From: Chlorobaculum tepidum TLS
Lineage (GTDB): Bacteria; Bacteroidota; Chlorobiia; Chlorobiales; Chlorobiaceae
Direction: 5' to 3'
Assembly: GCF_000006985.1 (NCBI RefSeq)
Contig: NC_002932.3
Location: 1,041,109-1,105,108 of the forward strand
DNA: 64,000 nt
Part shown: positions 53,025-63,665 of the stretch, one piece after another
How the letters are laid out: every line of letters begins with the position of its first letter
How positions within the stretch are numbered: the first letter of the stretch is position 1
Program-made: the position numbers and the translations under genes
The notes under the pieces: generated by a model
Told to the model about the DNA's origin: nothing
The model's database searches: none
The model's input: only the letters and a program-made list of their open reading frames with translations

Positions 53025-53846
53025 CTACGGCGAGTTCTCACCTGCAATCCGCAGCATTCGCTGCTCGCCGTACTCCTCGATCATCGACTCCATGACCAGC
53101 GAATCGACAATCGAGCCGATGCCATGCGGGCAATCCGCATATCGCTCCTCGACCGCCTCGCGTGACAACTCCCCCGCTGCAATCAGCTCGCGCAAGAGTG
53201 CCCCTCGATACCATCGGCGCGAGCCTTTGAAGCTCGACTGCTTCGTCAGCGGCGCGATACCGGTTTTTTTGCCGGTCAGCTCCATCGCGCCGTAATCCAT
53301 CAGCGCATTGTGCCAGTCGCGACTGCGTCCTTTCGGCAACACCACTTCGGCCACGTCGAGCAGCGCTTTCGGAGTGATCGATTCAGAAAGGTTGAGTTCG
53401 TGAATCAGCACGCGCCGGATGTTGGTATCGACGGCGGCGATATCGAGGTTGTCGGCAAAGACGGGAATGGAGCGACTCGTGTAAACGCCAATACCGGGCA
53501 GCTCGATGAGTTGCGCAGGCTCGGCAGGCACCTCACCGCCGTACCGCTCGATGATCATCGCCGCCGCGCGGTGCAGGCGCTGGCCACGTCCGTTGTAGCC
53601 AAGACCACTCCACTCTTCGAGCACTTCACGCAATGAAGCGGAAGCGAGCGAGCGTACATCGGGAAAGCGCTCGAGCCAGCGTGCGAATCGCGACGCGACA
53701 CGGTCAGCCTGGGTCTGTTGCAGCATCACCTCGCTCACCATGACGGCATAGCGGTCAGTGGTCAAACGCCAGGGAAAGCTGCGCCTGTTCTTTTCGTAAA
53801 AATCGAAAATCTTCGCCTGAAAAGCCTCAACGAGAGCGGTATTCAT
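53025..53846 (-). CDS. mutY: MutY-like A/G-specific adenine glycosylase without Fe-S ligands
   Basis: A 273-residue HhH-GPD base-excision enzyme that removes adenine opposite 8-oxoguanine in its family. It keeps [17 protein letters not shown] with the catalytic Glu, [14 protein letters not shown] (helix-hairpin-helix) and [11 protein letters not shown] with the catalytic Asp. The four-cysteine cluster that normally follows is missing: that region reads [16 protein letters not shown]. The C-terminal NUDIX-like domain is also missing. Such short, Fe-S-free forms are known in the family. Its 3' end abuts the cassette block, but the last codons look natural, so truncation by the insertion is not evident. 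Confidence 0.82.
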   Translation of the reverse strand: MNTALVEAFQAKIFDFYEKNRRSFPWRLTTDRYAVMVSEVMLQQTQADRVASRFARWLERFPDVRSLASASLREVLEEWSGLGYNGRGQRLHRAAAMIIERYGGEVPAEPAQLIELPGIGVYTSRSIPVFADNLDIAAVDTNIRRVLIHELNLSESITPKALLDVAEVVLPKGRSRDWHNALMDYGAMELTGKKTGIAPLTKQSSFKGSRRWYRGALLRELIAAGELSREAVEERYADCPHGIGSIVDSLVMESMIEEYGEQRMLRIAGENSP

Positions 53847-53935
53847 CGTTTCGGGTAAAAATCAGAAGAGGAAAAATAGTCATCACTCTCCGTCCACAGC
53901 GTCCTAAAGGTTCACTGGCGTACACAAAGCAAGAA

Positions 53936-53966
53936 AGCAGCGCAACCTTGATTTGGCGGCGCTGCT
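53936..53966 (-). terminator. terminator of the ffh-rplS operon
   Basis: AGCAGCGC (53936-53943) and GCGCTGCT (53959-53966) form an 8-bp GC-rich stem with a 15-base loop, 28 bp after the rplS stop. On the minus strand it is followed by TTCTTGCTTT, a moderate T-tract. Confidence 0.7.
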
Positions 53967-53993
53967 CTGCGTAAAAGCTTGAAATGCTGAAGC

Positions 53994-54359
53994 TTATGCT
54001 TCGGCGGAAGCTGACTTGCGCTCCTTGACCTTCAGCGCTGCCTTGCCGGTACGCTTGCGGAGGTAGAACAGTTTGGCTCTTCTTGCCTTGCCGCTCCTGA
54101 CGACCGTGACGCTCTCGATGTTTGGCGAGTTGACCGGGATGATCCTCTCGACGCCGACGCCATGCGAAATCTTGCGAACGGTGATGGTCTTCGATGCGCC
54201 CATGCCCTTGTCGCCAATCACGACACCTTCGAAAGCCTGAAGGCGCTCTTTTTCGCCCTCGATAACCTTGAGCTGAATCCTGACGGTATCGCCAGGACGA
54301 ACCTCGGGAATATCGTTCCTCTGCTGGGTTGCTTCGACCAACTGAATTAACTGATCCAT
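53994..54359 (-). CDS. rplS: 50S ribosomal protein L19
   Basis: A 121-residue L19, at the 30S-50S interface. Family marks: [46 protein letters not shown] and the basic end [14 protein letters not shown]. It is last in ffh-rpsP-rimM-trmD-rplS, 27 bp after trmD, and is followed by a hairpin terminator. Confidence 0.97.
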   Translation of the reverse strand: MDQLIQLVEATQQRNDIPEVRPGDTVRIQLKVIEGEKERLQAFEGVVIGDKGMGASKTITVRKISHGVGVERIIPVNSPNIESVTVVRSGKARRAKLFYLRKRTGKAALKVKERKSASAEA

Positions 54360-54386
54360 GATGACACTGTTATCTTTATGTTGTCT

Positions 54387-55079
54387 TTACTCTTTTTCAC
54401 TCTCTTTGCCGAGCATCTCCGGCCTGCGCTCAAGCGTGCGTTCACGCGCATTCTCCTGCCGCCAAAGCTCGATTTTTTCATGATGGCCTGAAAGAAGCAC
54501 ATCGGGCACCTTCATTCCCCGGAACTCCGCCGGACGGGTGTACCATGCGCAGTCGAGCAGCTCGTTCTGGAACGAATCGGTCAGCGCCGATTCACCATCG
54601 CCAAGCACACCCGGGATGAGCCTGAGCACCGCATCCATGACCATGAGCGCCGGAATTTCACCTCCGGAAAGCACCACATCGCCGACGGAAAGCTCCATGG
54701 TGACCAGCGTCCGGCGAATCCTTTCATCTATGGCCTTGTAGTGTCCACAGAGAATGATCAGATTCCCCTTTCGCGAAAGGCGGTTTGCCCGCTTCTGGTC
54801 GAAAGCCTGCCCGTCAGGCGTCATGAAGATCACCTCGTCATAACTCCTTTCAGCCTGCAACTTCTCGATACACGCGAAAACCGGCTCGGGACGAATCACC
54901 ATTCCGGCGCCACCTCCGAACGGCGCATCATCCACCTGCTGGTACTTGCCCAATCCGTAATCGTGCAGATTGTGCACATGGATCTCAGCGAGACCTTTCC
55001 GTCTTGCGATACCAAGCAATCCCTTTTCGAGAGGTGATGCAAAAAAATCCGGAATGACGGAAATGATCTCTATCCGCAT
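54387..55079 (-). CDS. trmD: tRNA (guanine-37-N1)-methyltransferase
   Basis: A 230-residue SPOUT methyltransferase making m1G37 in tRNAs, which prevents +1 frameshifting. Marks: [20 protein letters not shown] at the start, [33 protein letters not shown] and [15 protein letters not shown] (trefoil-knot SAM site), then [20 protein letters not shown] start at this ATG; the open frame extends 20 codons further without family similarity. Confidence 0.96.
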   Translation of the reverse strand: MRIEIISVIPDFFASPLEKGLLGIARRKGLAEIHVHNLHDYGLGKYQQVDDAPFGGGAGMVIRPEPVFACIEKLQAERSYDEVIFMTPDGQAFDQKRANRLSRKGNLIILCGHYKAIDERIRRTLVTMELSVGDVVLSGGEIPALMVMDAVLRLIPGVLGDGESALTDSFQNELLDCAWYTRPAEFRGMKVPDVLLSGHHEKIELWRQENARERTLERRPEMLGKESEKE

Positions 55080-55163
55080 GGCTTCACACCTGAGTCGTTG
55101 CCTGTCAATCTTGTCAAGAACATTGCGCCAAAACTTCAAAAAAGAAGCCGCAACGCAGTGACG

Positions 55164-55667
55164 TTACAAAAATTCTTTGAATCTCTTCAACCTCACCATC
55201 CCTTTTTCGAGATCGGTTTCAGTGATAAAATCCTCTACTGCCGGTATAAGCACTTTCCTGTCACCAGTATCGACTTCGTACACGTCATGCGCAGGCATCT
55301 GCAACACATCGCTGATCTTGCCGACACGCCCCTCCGTTTCGTCGAACACGTCCAGACCGATCAGCTCATGAATGTATGCCCGGTCATCCGGCATAGCCAC
55401 CAAGGCATCCCTGGTCACGTAGAGTCCGCACCCGACGAGCGCTTCGGCACCTTCGCGCGAACCGGCGCCTTCGAACACAAGCCAGGCAAAACCCTGATGA
55501 AACCTGGCTGACTGCACCTTGCGAAGCACGGCATCTTCCGGCGTTTTGCCGATATAATACTCTCGGCGCGTCAGGAAGCTCTCAGGAAAGTCGGTCACCG
55601 GCTTCACCTTGAGTTCGCCTTTTAACCCTTTGGGCTTCAGGACGACGCCTGTCAGAAACAGTTCCAC
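55164..55667 (-). CDS. rimM: ribosome maturation factor RimM
   Basis: A 167-residue RimM that helps mature the 30S head around S19. The N-terminal domain starts [20 protein letters not shown]; the C-terminal PRC-barrel has [39 protein letters not shown]. It lies between rpsP and trmD in the standard order. Confidence 0.95.
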
Positions 55668-55700
55668 TCAGGTTCAGCCGGTTCGGATTCCCTGTTATTC

Positions 55701-56105
55701 TCAGCCTTCGGCTGAACCAGCAGCTTCGGCAGCTTTCTTGGCCTGACGGCGGCGGAGTTTGGCGTTGAGACGCTTCTGACGGCGCTCGGCCTCTTTCTGC
55801 CGCCACGCTTCCATCTGGGCGGCGATATCGCTCTCGCTGAGACCGCGACGTTTCAGGTTCATTTCGTGAAGCAGACCGGTACCACGGATAAGACTGTGGA
55901 CGGTATCGGTCGGCTGAGCGCCAACGTTCAGCCAGTATGCCACGCGATCTTTTTCGATGGTCACGGTATGCGGCTTGGCGGTCGGGTTGTAGTGGCCGAG
56001 CACTTCAAGAAACTTGCCATCTCTCGGCGCGCGCCCGTCGGCAGCAACGATCTGGTAGAACGGCATCTTTTTCCTTCCGGCTCTTTTCAATCTGATCTTA
56101 ACCAA
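55701..56105 (-). CDS. rpsP: 30S ribosomal protein S16
   Basis: A 134-residue S16 with the family start [20 protein letters not shown] and [20 protein letters not shown]. It is longer than the roughly 80-residue E. coli protein because of a charged helical tail ([20 protein letters not shown]), which is also seen in other Chlorobi/Bacteroidetes S16 proteins to my knowledge. Confidence 0.96.
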   Translation of the reverse strand: MVKIRLKRAGRKKMPFYQIVAADGRAPRDGKFLEVLGHYNPTAKPHTVTIEKDRVAYWLNVGAQPTDTVHSLIRGTGLLHEMNLKRRGLSESDIAAQMEAWRQKEAERRQKRLNAKLRRRQAKKAAEAAGSAEG

Positions 56106-56142
56106 TGCGTAATAAGTTTAATTTATGGGAGAGATTGTTCAT

Positions 56143-57492
56143 TTATCGTTTCAGAAACTTGTCGAGTGCAAGGTTCTCCGTGGTGATCTTGCGGCCTGAC
56201 TTGGCCAGGCGATTCACCGAGCGCATCATTTTCTTCATTTCGGCAAACTGCTTGAGCAGCATATTGACCTCTTGCACCCTCGTGCCGCTGCCAAGCGCGA
56301 TACGCTTGCGGCGGCTGCCGTTGATTATTTCAGGGTGCTTGCGCTCCTGTTTGGTCATCGAGGAGATTATCGCCTCAATGGGCTTGAAGTTGATGTTTTC
56401 GAGATCCTGCTTCGGCACCATCTTGTTCAGACCGGGTACCATTTCGATGAGACCCTGGATCGAACCCATTTTTTTGAGCTGCTGGAGCTGATCGAAAAAG
56501 TCGTCAAGGTCGAACTCGTTCTTCATGAGCTTCGACTGCATCGCCATCGTCTTTTCAAGATCGAGCGCCTCCTGGGCCTTTTCGACAAAGCTGACGATAT
56601 CGCCCATGCCGAGAATCCTCTGGGCCATGCGATCCGGGTAGAACACGTCGAGATCATCGACCTTCTCGCCGACGCTCATGAACTTGATCGGCTTTTCGAC
56701 CACCTGGCGGATCGACAGAGCGGCACCACCACGTGCATCGCCATCAAGCTTGGTGAGCACAACGCCATCGAAATCAAGTCGATCGTTGAACGCCTTGGCG
56801 GTGTTCACCGCCTCCTGGCCCATCATTGAATCGACGACGAATAAAAGCTCGTCAGGACTGAGGCGGTTTTTGAGCGCTTCAGCCTCGGCCATCATCGCTT
56901 CGTCGATCTGCAAACGCCCGGCGGTGTCAACGATCACAACATCTTTCGCCCCGGCTTTGGCAGCTTCAAGACCACCAAGCGCAGCCTTCATGGCGTCTTG
57001 CTCTTCGATGGAAAATACAGGCACATCAATCTGCTCGCCGAGCGTCTTGAGCTGCTCGACCGCTGCCGGACGGTAAACGTCGGCGGCGACAAGGATCGGA
57101 TTCTTGCCGTTCTTTTTGAGGCGCTTGGCCAGCTTGGCGCAGAAGGTGGTTTTGCCGGAACCCTGGAGACCGGCAACCATCACGATGGCAGGAATTTTCT
57201 TGGGAGGGAGATTCAGCGGCTGGTTCTGGCCGCCCATGATTTCGGTTAGCTCATCGTTGACGATCTTGACGATCATCTGCGCCGGAGAGACGCTCTTGAT
57301 GACCGATTCGCCGAGGGACTTCTCGCGAATATCCTCGACCAGCTTTTTGGCAACCTTGTAGTTGACATCGGCGCTCAAGAGGGCACGCTTGATGTCGCGC
57401 ATCGCGATACCGATGTTGACCTCGTTGATCGTCGCCTGACCGGCGAGTTTTTTTAAGGTCAGCTCAAGTTTGTCACTGAGATTGTCGAACAT
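56143..57492 (-). CDS. ffh: signal recognition particle protein Ffh
   Basis: The 449-residue SRP54 homologue, which with 4.5S RNA targets nascent membrane proteins to FtsY. N domain, then GTPase G domain with [34 protein letters not shown] and [17 protein letters not shown], and the methionine-rich M domain near the C-terminus ([17 protein letters not shown], then [19 protein letters not shown]). It is the first gene of the operon with rpsP, rimM, trmD and rplS. Confidence 0.97.
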   Translation of the reverse strand: MFDNLSDKLELTLKKLAGQATINEVNIGIAMRDIKRALLSADVNYKVAKKLVEDIREKSLGESVIKSVSPAQMIVKIVNDELTEIMGGQNQPLNLPPKKIPAIVMVAGLQGSGKTTFCAKLAKRLKKNGKNPILVAADVYRPAAVEQLKTLGEQIDVPVFSIEEQDAMKAALGGLEAAKAGAKDVVIVDTAGRLQIDEAMMAEAEALKNRLSPDELLFVVDSMMGQEAVNTAKAFNDRLDFDGVVLTKLDGDARGGAALSIRQVVEKPIKFMSVGEKVDDLDVFYPDRMAQRILGMGDIVSFVEKAQEALDLEKTMAMQSKLMKNEFDLDDFFDQLQQLKKMGSIQGLIEMVPGLNKMVPKQDLENINFKPIEAIISSMTKQERKHPEIINGSRRKRIALGSGTRVQEVNMLLKQFAEMKKMMRSVNRLAKSGRKITTENLALDKFLKR

Positions 57493-57628
57493 ATTGAACC
57501 TGTCACAGAAATTCTAAAAATGGATAGCTTTAAATATAAAAATATTCTTGTAAAATAAAACCAAACGATGCGACCGTCACCAAACTATTTTCGATTATAT
57601 TAGCTAAACCAATTTCAGAGCATAGCTT

Positions 57629-58612
57629 ATGACCCCGGAAAAGATCGAGCAGATATTTCGATCGTTCAAAGAGAAGAAAATCGCCGTTATCGGTGATGTA
57701 ATGATCGACAAATATATCTTCGGCCACGTTTCGCGAATTTCACCCGAATATCCGGTACCAGTGGTCGATGTCAACCGCGAGAGTAGCCGACTTGGAGGCG
57801 CGGCCAACGTGGCGGTCAACATCCATGCGCTCGGCGCCGAAGCGCTCCTGATTGGCGTCACCGGCGACGACACGGAGCGCAGAAACCTCGAAGCCCTGAT
57901 GACGGAACATGGCCTCAATCCGGCTATGCTGGCCGCCGACAGCACCCGCCCGACAACCTGCAAAACCCGAATCCTGTCACAAAACCATCACATCACGAGG
58001 GTTGACTACGAAAGCCGCACTCCGGTGGATGCGGAGCTGGAAAAACGACTGCTCGGCATGTTCATGGAGATCGCTAACGCGGTCGATGCGGTGGTACTCG
58101 AAGATTACAACAAGGGAGTGCTCACCCCGTCGCTGATCGTGTCACTGATCGCCGCCTGTCGTGAACGCAACAAACCAGTACTGGTCGACCCAAAACTCAA
58201 GGGCTTCTTTTCCTACGGCGGATGTTCAGTGTTCAAACCCAACCTCTCCGAACTCGCCGCCTCGCTTGGCATTCCGGTGGCCAACGACGACCGTGAAGTC
58301 GAACAAGCCTGCCTCCTGCTCGGCGAAAAACTCACTGTCGAAAGCCTCGTAGTGACACGAAGCGAAAAAGGGATGACTGTCTACGACGGCTCGTTCACCC
58401 ACATCCCGGCATTGTCGCTCGATGTCGCGGACGTCTCTGGTGCGGGAGATACCGTGATCGGCACACTGGCTCTAGGGCTGGCTTCAGGCCTCGACCTGGT
58501 GACCAGCACCAGAATCGCCAATCTTGCGGCCAATACTGTCTGCCAGGAGGTCGGTGCCGTGCCGGTCAGACCGGACAAGCTCTTCAGTGCTTGTCTGGCA
58601 CATCTTCAATGA
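57629..58612 (+). CDS. D-glycero-D-manno-heptose-7-phosphate kinase (RfaE1-type)
   Basis: A 327-residue PfkB/ribokinase-fold kinase like the N-terminal half of Hld[60 protein letters not shown] and the anion-hole motif [19 protein letters not shown] with the catalytic Asp. It phosphorylates C1 of heptose-7-P in the ADP-heptose route for LPS core. The adenylyltransferase half is absent and must be encoded elsewhere. Its last 29 bp overlap the 3' end of the convergent START-domain gene. Confidence 0.88.
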   Translation: MTPEKIEQIFRSFKEKKIAVIGDVMIDKYIFGHVSRISPEYPVPVVDVNRESSRLGGAANVAVNIHALGAEALLIGVTGDDTERRNLEALMTEHGLNPAMLAADSTRPTTCKTRILSQNHHITRVDYESRTPVDAELEKRLLGMFMEIANAVDAVVLEDYNKGVLTPSLIVSLIAACRERNKPVLVDPKLKGFFSYGGCSVFKPNLSELAASLGIPVANDDREVEQACLLLGEKLTVESLVVTRSEKGMTVYDGSFTHIPALSLDVADVSGAGDTVIGTLALGLASGLDLVTSTRIANLAANTVCQEVGAVPVRPDKLFSACLAHLQ

Positions 58613-59222
58613 TGGTGACGTGGTTATCCACCACCGAAGGCCACGCCGGTTTGTAGGAAGGATTCTGTGCAAGATCCCTCATCTTGAGCAATGAGTAAAA
58701 CGGCACCTCGAAGAGGGCTGCATTGCTAAGCGCGGGCGGGATATCGCTGCCGGGATCGAGATGCATCACGAAAGTCACATGTACCTTGCCGCCATCCACA
58801 GGCATCAATATCCAGCCCCCCCTGGCCTCGCGCACACGATGAAAATCAGGCTTCAACGGAACATAATCGGGAATACCGGTCATCGTCAGGGCTAGCGCCC
58901 CCTCTTCGGAAGCGTGCAGGGCGGTGCGCACGATCATCTCCCTTTTAGGAATCGGCCAAGGAGTGTTGAGCACCTGGCGAACGACATAATCAAGCTCATC
59001 GCTCTTGTGCAACACCTCCATCTCAGAAAGCTGATGCACCCATTTCCCGTAATTGCCAAAATCGTGAAAAAGGCTGATCAGCTTTCTGAGAGACGCCTCG
59101 AACACGGCCTCCCCCTTGAAACCCAGCACCTGGGAACCTCTGATCTTCGACGAAAAAATCTTGATGTTCTTGTGATCGACCCGAAATTCCCAGTTGCCCT
59201 CAAGGGCGCTTGCTACATCCAT
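58584..59222 (-). CDS. START-domain lipid-binding protein (copy 1)
   Basis: A 212-residue protein made of one START (SRPBCC) domain: [58 protein letters not shown] and [20 protein letters not shown]. The WP-x-P-x-RE segment is typical of START proteins of this group. It should hold a hydrophobic ligand; which one is unknown. No signal peptide. A paralogue lies 42 bp upstream in the same direction. Confidence 0.8.
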   Translation of the reverse strand: MDVASALEGNWEFRVDHKNIKIFSSKIRGSQVLGFKGEAVFEASLRKLISLFHDFGNYGKWVHQLSEMEVLHKSDELDYVVRQVLNTPWPIPKREMIVRTALHASEEGALALTMTGIPDYVPLKPDFHRVREARGGWILMPVDGGKVHVTFVMHLDPGSDIPPALSNAALFEVPFYSLLKMRDLAQNPSYKPAWPSVVDNHVTIIEDVPDKH

Positions 59223-59264
59223 TGACTTGGCAGTTATGGTAATGATTGAGCCAGACCCGGCGGA

Positions 59265-59924
59265 TTACTCGGTGATGAAATCGTTGTAGTTCCTGATGAT
59301 GCCCTCCGTCGATTCCTTCAAGGGCGCGCCAACGGGATTTTTATACTTTTCACGCTTGACCATGTCGCGCATGTTGTTCAGCGTATGATACGGCGTATCG
59401 ATCACCGCGATGTTGGCAAGCCATGACGGAATTTCTCCGGCAGGCTCGATGTGCAGCCTGAAAACCACGCGGCACGAATTTTCGGACAGCGGCAGGATAT
59501 TCCAGGCACCTTCGAGTTTGCGCACCCTGACGCAATTGCTGGTTTCCGGAATGAAATCGGGCAGGCTTTCGATCTTGATAAAGACTTCACCTGTTTCAGG
59601 ATCCTTGTAGGCAGTCGATCGGCTGATGATCTCCCTGTCGCTCACCGGCCACGGAGCACTCACGACCTGATAGACCACCCGTCCCTCGTTGTCGTCGGCA
59701 AGCTCCTGGAGCACGCGCATCTCCCGAGTTTTCCAGACCCACTCGGTTGCCGACTCGATGTCGTACAGAAGACTGAGCACGGCGTGCTGGGGCGCATCGA
59801 TGGTGGCAACGCCGACGAACGACAGAAAATCGGATGAAGGCACCGGACAGGTGAATATCTTCAGCCAGTCGTTTTTGAACCTGAGCGTGCAGGTGCTACT
59901 GTTGATTTTTTCAAGTAGTGACAT
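59265..59924 (-). CDS. START-domain lipid-binding protein (copy 2)
   Basis: A 219-residue paralogue of the next gene, with the same layout: [59 protein letters not shown] and [20 protein letters not shown]. The two share a pattern but are clearly diverged, so the duplication is old. They are probably co-transcribed, 42 bp apart; both follow the S41 protease gene in the same direction. Confidence 0.8.
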   Translation of the reverse strand: MSLLEKINSSTCTLRFKNDWLKIFTCPVPSSDFLSFVGVATIDAPQHAVLSLLYDIESATEWVWKTREMRVLQELADDNEGRVVYQVVSAPWPVSDREIISRSTAYKDPETGEVFIKIESLPDFIPETSNCVRVRKLEGAWNILPLSENSCRVVFRLHIEPAGEIPSWLANIAVIDTPYHTLNNMRDMVKREKYKNPVGAPLKESTEGIIRNYNDFITE

Positions 59925-59996
59925 AGTAAACCGGATTGTATGAAAAATTGGTTAAAGGCCTCCGTACTGCCTGAAAAACAGCTTTTTCCTATTGAC

Positions 59997-61613
59997 TCAT
60001 GAAGCGCTCTTTTCGATGAAATGCCGCGCAACCTTCATGACAGGATCACCTTCACTGACTAACACCCTGATCTGTTCTTCAGTTCCGAACAGATGCCTGG
60101 CAACCCTGGCCTTGAGCGCTAGAGCTATATCGGCCCGGTCACGGTCAAACTCGGCTTGGTTGAATTGCACCTTTGCCTCCGCGCACTCTTTTCTGACAAG
60201 CGCTTCGAGGTTCACTGGTACATGGTATCCATCAAGATACGAAGTCGCCGAACTCCGGTATTTCTGGACAGGATCGGAAGGATCGTCGATCAGTTTCAGC
60301 GCGATATCCTCAATGACACCCTTGGCGTAGAGCTCCTGGTACAGATTGGAGTACGGCTTGCCGAAAACCCAGTAATCGGGCATGATGCCACCGGCCTTGG
60401 CAAGCACAGCACGGAGGCTGTCCGCAGCGGTGTTTTTCAGCAAACTTCCGGTACTGTAGACCGAAATGTTCTGCCCCTCCCGGTACATGAGGTCACCGTA
60501 CTTTTTTATAAAACCACCTGGCAGATTCCGGGTAAACATCTCCTTGTAATAGCGCTCACGCCCCTGAAGACCGTCATCATACTCCCGCTGAATCTGACGG
60601 CCCGACGGAGTGAAATATCTCGAAACGGTAAGCCTGACAACCGAATCGTCGGGCAGTTTGAACTGACGCTGAACAAGCCCCTTGCCGAATGTCAGCTCAC
60701 CGATGAGCAATGCGCGCCGGTTATCCTGAAGCGCACCGGCAAGGATTTCCGCCGCCGAAGCACTACCGCGGTCAACCAGAAGGCAGACTTCTCCCTTCTC
60801 GAAAATCCCGCCGGAGGTCGATAAGTACTTCATCTGATCGTCACCACCGTGCCGGCTTTTGGTATAAACAATGAGCTTTCCCGCAGGAAGCAGTTCATCC
60901 GCCACAGCCACGGCCTGATCGAGGTAGCCGCCGGGATTGCCCCGCACATCGATAATGAGCTTCCGCATCCCCTTGTCGCGCAGCTTTTGCACGGCATTGT
61001 GAAACTCGCTTCCCGTGGTCTCTACGAACTGGCTGATGCGGATGTAGCCGGTACGCGCATCGTCGAGAAAAGCTGCGTCGATGCTCGATGTCGAAATCTT
61101 TCCGCGCGTCACCAGAAAATCAATCGTCCGGCGGGTCAGGGGCCGATAAATTCTCAGCCTGACTCTTGTGCCCCGCTCGCCCCTGAGCTTGCCAAGAACA
61201 GCCGAAGGCTTGATGCCGATAACATTCTTCGAGTCGATCCCAATGATCCGATCTCCGGGCATGATGCCAGCAGACTCGCTTGGCCCCCCAGCGAGGGGTG
61301 TCACCACCAAAAGCGTATCGCGTACGACATCGAACTCGACACCAATCCCCTCGAAATTGCCATTGAAGTTGGACTGGGTGATCGCGGCTTTTTCGGGTTC
61401 GAGATAGATGGAGTGGGGATCGAGCGACTGCAACATGCCGCGAACACCCGCGCTTTGAAGGCTGTCGGCATTGACAGGATCGACATAATACGACCTGATC
61501 AAATTGTAGGTATCGACCATTTTTCCCCCAGTCCCACTGTTCATCCGCCATCCGATAAAATAACCGAATCCTCCGATGAGCAACATGATAATAACAGTGA
61601 AAATACGAGACAT
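59997..61613 (-). CDS. S41-family C-terminal processing protease (CtpA-like)
   Basis: A 538-residue protease with an N-terminal membrane helix (FTVIIMLLIGGFGYFIGWRM), a PDZ domain (GGPSESAGIMPGDRIIGIDS) and the S41 core: RKLIIDVRGNPGGYLDQAVA, the catalytic Ser in LVDRGSASAAEILAGALQDN and the Lys in GELTFGKGLVQRQF. The C-terminal part (380-538) is longer than in minimal CtpA proteins. It acts in the periplasm on protein C-termini; the natural substrate is unknown. Confidence 0.9.
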   Translation of the reverse strand: MSRIFTVIIMLLIGGFGYFIGWRMNSGTGGKMVDTYNLIRSYYVDPVNADSLQSAGVRGMLQSLDPHSIYLEPEKAAITQSNFNGNFEGIGVEFDVVRDTLLVVTPLAGGPSESAGIMPGDRIIGIDSKNVIGIKPSAVLGKLRGERGTRVRLRIYRPLTRRTIDFLVTRGKISTSSIDAAFLDDARTGYIRISQFVETTGSEFHNAVQKLRDKGMRKLIIDVRGNPGGYLDQAVAVADELLPAGKLIVYTKSRHGGDDQMKYLSTSGGIFEKGEVCLLVDRGSASAAEILAGALQDNRRALLIGELTFGKGLVQRQFKLPDDSVVRLTVSRYFTPSGRQIQREYDDGLQGRERYYKEMFTRNLPGGFIKKYGDLMYREGQNISVYSTGSLLKNTAADSLRAVLAKAGGIMPDYWVFGKPYSNLYQELYAKGVIEDIALKLIDDPSDPVQKYRSSATSYLDGYHVPVNLEALVRKECAEAKVQFNQAEFDRDRADIALALKARVARHLFGTEEQIRVLVSEGDPVMKVARHFIEKSAS

Positions 61614-62433
61614 AGCGATCGATTCAGATTAACCGTTAGACAGGTGGCAACTGTAGCTCAATACAGCGCAAGTCATGCAAAAAAACTCAAACAGACCGAT
61701 AGCGAGATAGCGGCAGAGCGCGCGAAGTCCGGGACCGGAATGCCTGCAAATAAACACCGCCAAAAAGCACCCGGCAAATTAGCAGATAGCAACGGCAACA
61801 GCATGCCTGTACATGTATTTCTAATTGTACCGAAGAGAAGGGGAATTCGCAACAACAACCCGCACCACCTAAAAATGCAAACAGGCGCAATCCGCCACAG
61901 TTCTCACTTTCACTCCAAAATAGATAAACAAATAAAGAGGGTGTGCCACAATATTATCGGCTCAATAATCAGAAACAAATACTGCAAAATAAATCATAAA
62001 AAAATGAGAGCCTGAAGAAAAACAAACAAATTTAAAAAAAATAAAAAACATAAAATTAAAACCGAAACATTAAAATAAAAACAATAAAAAAACCAATAAA
62101 CAACACAAAATAATAGCAATAATCTACAAATAAAAACAAACACAATGAAAAATATAAACATAATCAAACACAATAATATTATTATTCAATAAATTAATCT
62201 AATTTATTTTAATAAAAGTACTTATAATTTTTCATCAAAAACTCTTATTAATCAGTTATAACAAAAAAAACAAAACAAAATAAAGAAATATCTAACAAAT
62301 AAAAACAAACATAAAGGACAGGTTTATTTTATCAAAACAAAAAAATATTAAAAAATAAATATTTTAAATAAATGGGCTTTGTTCTTGGATTATTAAAATG
62401 TTTTTTATGATCTAAGAACAATTAAAATATGAT
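61614..62433. other. A-rich gene desert
   Basis: About 820 bp without a gene. From about 62000 to 62430 the + strand is made almost only of A and T with strong A excess over T in the first half; C is rare and G very rare, in sharp contrast to the GC-rich surroundings. A 17-mer ACAAATAAAAACAAACA occurs at 62126-62142 and again at 62295-62311. TTATTATTATT- and AATAATATT-like tracts lie at about 62170-62220. I see no DnaA boxes, tRNA or ORF. Confidence 0.6.
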
Positions 62434-62913
62434 TTAATGTCTTATTAAAGGGCAATAAGCAATCATTTCAACTTCAACACTGGCATCAAGAGGAAGAGCA
62501 AGAACTCCAACGGCAACCCTGACATGCCGGCCCGATTCACCAAAAATTTTATAGACAAGTTCCGATGCTCCGTTGGCCACTTTGTGTTGATTCGTAAACC
62601 CGTCAGCGCTCGAAACATAGATCGTTAGCTTCACGATTCTCGCCACGGTGTCGAGATTTCCGGTAACGGATCGAAGTACCGCAACCGCATTAAGCGCGGC
62701 CACTCTGGCAGCCTTCGTCGCCTCCTGTTCGTTCGCTTCGCTCACCCGTCCCCTTCCTCCTGGCTCCATCAGTTTGCCGCCAACCAGTGGCAATTGACCT
62801 GAAGTGTAAATCAGATCGCCAATCCGTACCGCTGGCTGGTAAAGTCCCGCTGCTGAAGGGATTTCCGGGAGAAGAATACCGGCGTTCTTTAGATTTTCTT
62901 CATGAGATATCAT
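62434..62913 (-). CDS. RidA/YjgF-family protein
   Basis: A 159-residue RidA-fold protein: YQPAVRIGDLIYTSGQLPLV, then AALNAVAVLRSVTGNLDTVA, and the C-terminal HVRVAVGVLALPLDASVEVE, where the Arg corresponds to the imine-site arginine of RidA. Members with Arg deaminate reactive enamines/imines formed by PLP enzymes. The protein belongs to the longer (about 150-residue) subgroup, whose substrates are less clear. It diverges from the thiamine genes. Confidence 0.85.
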   Translation of the reverse strand: MISHEENLKNAGILLPEIPSAAGLYQPAVRIGDLIYTSGQLPLVGGKLMEPGGRGRVSEANEQEATKAARVAALNAVAVLRSVTGNLDTVARIVKLTIYVSSADGFTNQHKVANGASELVYKIFGESGRHVRVAVGVLALPLDASVEVEMIAYCPLIRH

Positions 62914-63026
62914 GACCTTTTTGTGTTTTCTGTTTGGGAAAAGAGCGGAAAATCCGAACAGTTAGGGATAGATTTTCCAGATTGCGATTCCTTTGGAAAA
63001 TAGTTATCGTGCCTGAAATTGCATTT

Positions 63027-63665
63027 ATGACTGAAAAACACCCCTCACTCCCCCGGCTGATGATTGTCAGCAGTGGCGGCGAACATTTTTCTCAGAAAGG
63101 CCTTGTACTGGCACAGGCACAAACTCTCGCCCGCTCTGCGCCGGTCATCTTCCAGGTTCGAGAGAAAATGCTCGATTCTGCTTCGATGTGGCGCCTCTGT
63201 AGCCAAATCGCCCCGCTTGTCGATAATTCGGGATCGATTCTGACCATCAACGAACGCTTCGACATCGCACTTGCATCAAAGGCGGGCGGAGTTCATCTTC
63301 CCGAATCTTCATGCCCTGCCGATGTCGTTCGAAAAACTGCACGAAAATTGCTTGTCGGGCAAAGCGTACATAGCGAAACGACAGCATTGAAAGCCGCTTC
63401 GACAGGCCTTGATTACCTCCTTTTCGGACCAGTATTCCATACGCCATCAAAAGCATCTTTCGGCCCGCCTCAGGGGTTGGATCGCCTACGGGAAATCTGC
63501 GAAAAAGTACGCATCCCGGTCTTCGCCGTTGGAGGCATCACGCCTGAAAAAGTCCCGGCCTGCATCGAATGCGGAGCCTGGGGCGTAGCCGCCCTCACAC
63601 CGTTTCTCGATGCCGGATCGCTGCCTGAAACCGTCAACCGCTTCTACTCATTCATGCAATCATGA
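63027..63665 (+). CDS. thiamine-phosphate-synthase-like protein (ThiE/TenI type)
   Basis: A 212-residue TIM barrel of the ThiE/TenI superfamily: [79 protein letters not shown] and [17 protein letters not shown]. The pyrophosphate-binding end (GGIT) is kept, but several residues differ from the true ThiE encoded next. It may be TenI-like (thiazole tautomerase) or a second synthase. I start at the ATG; the frame is open upstream to 62934. The stop overlaps the next start (ATGA). Confidence 0.8.

Noticed and set aside
62000-62433. The A-rich desert as a replication origin.
   Set aside because: I found no DnaA boxes and no dnaA, dnaN or parAB nearby; the composition alone is not enough.
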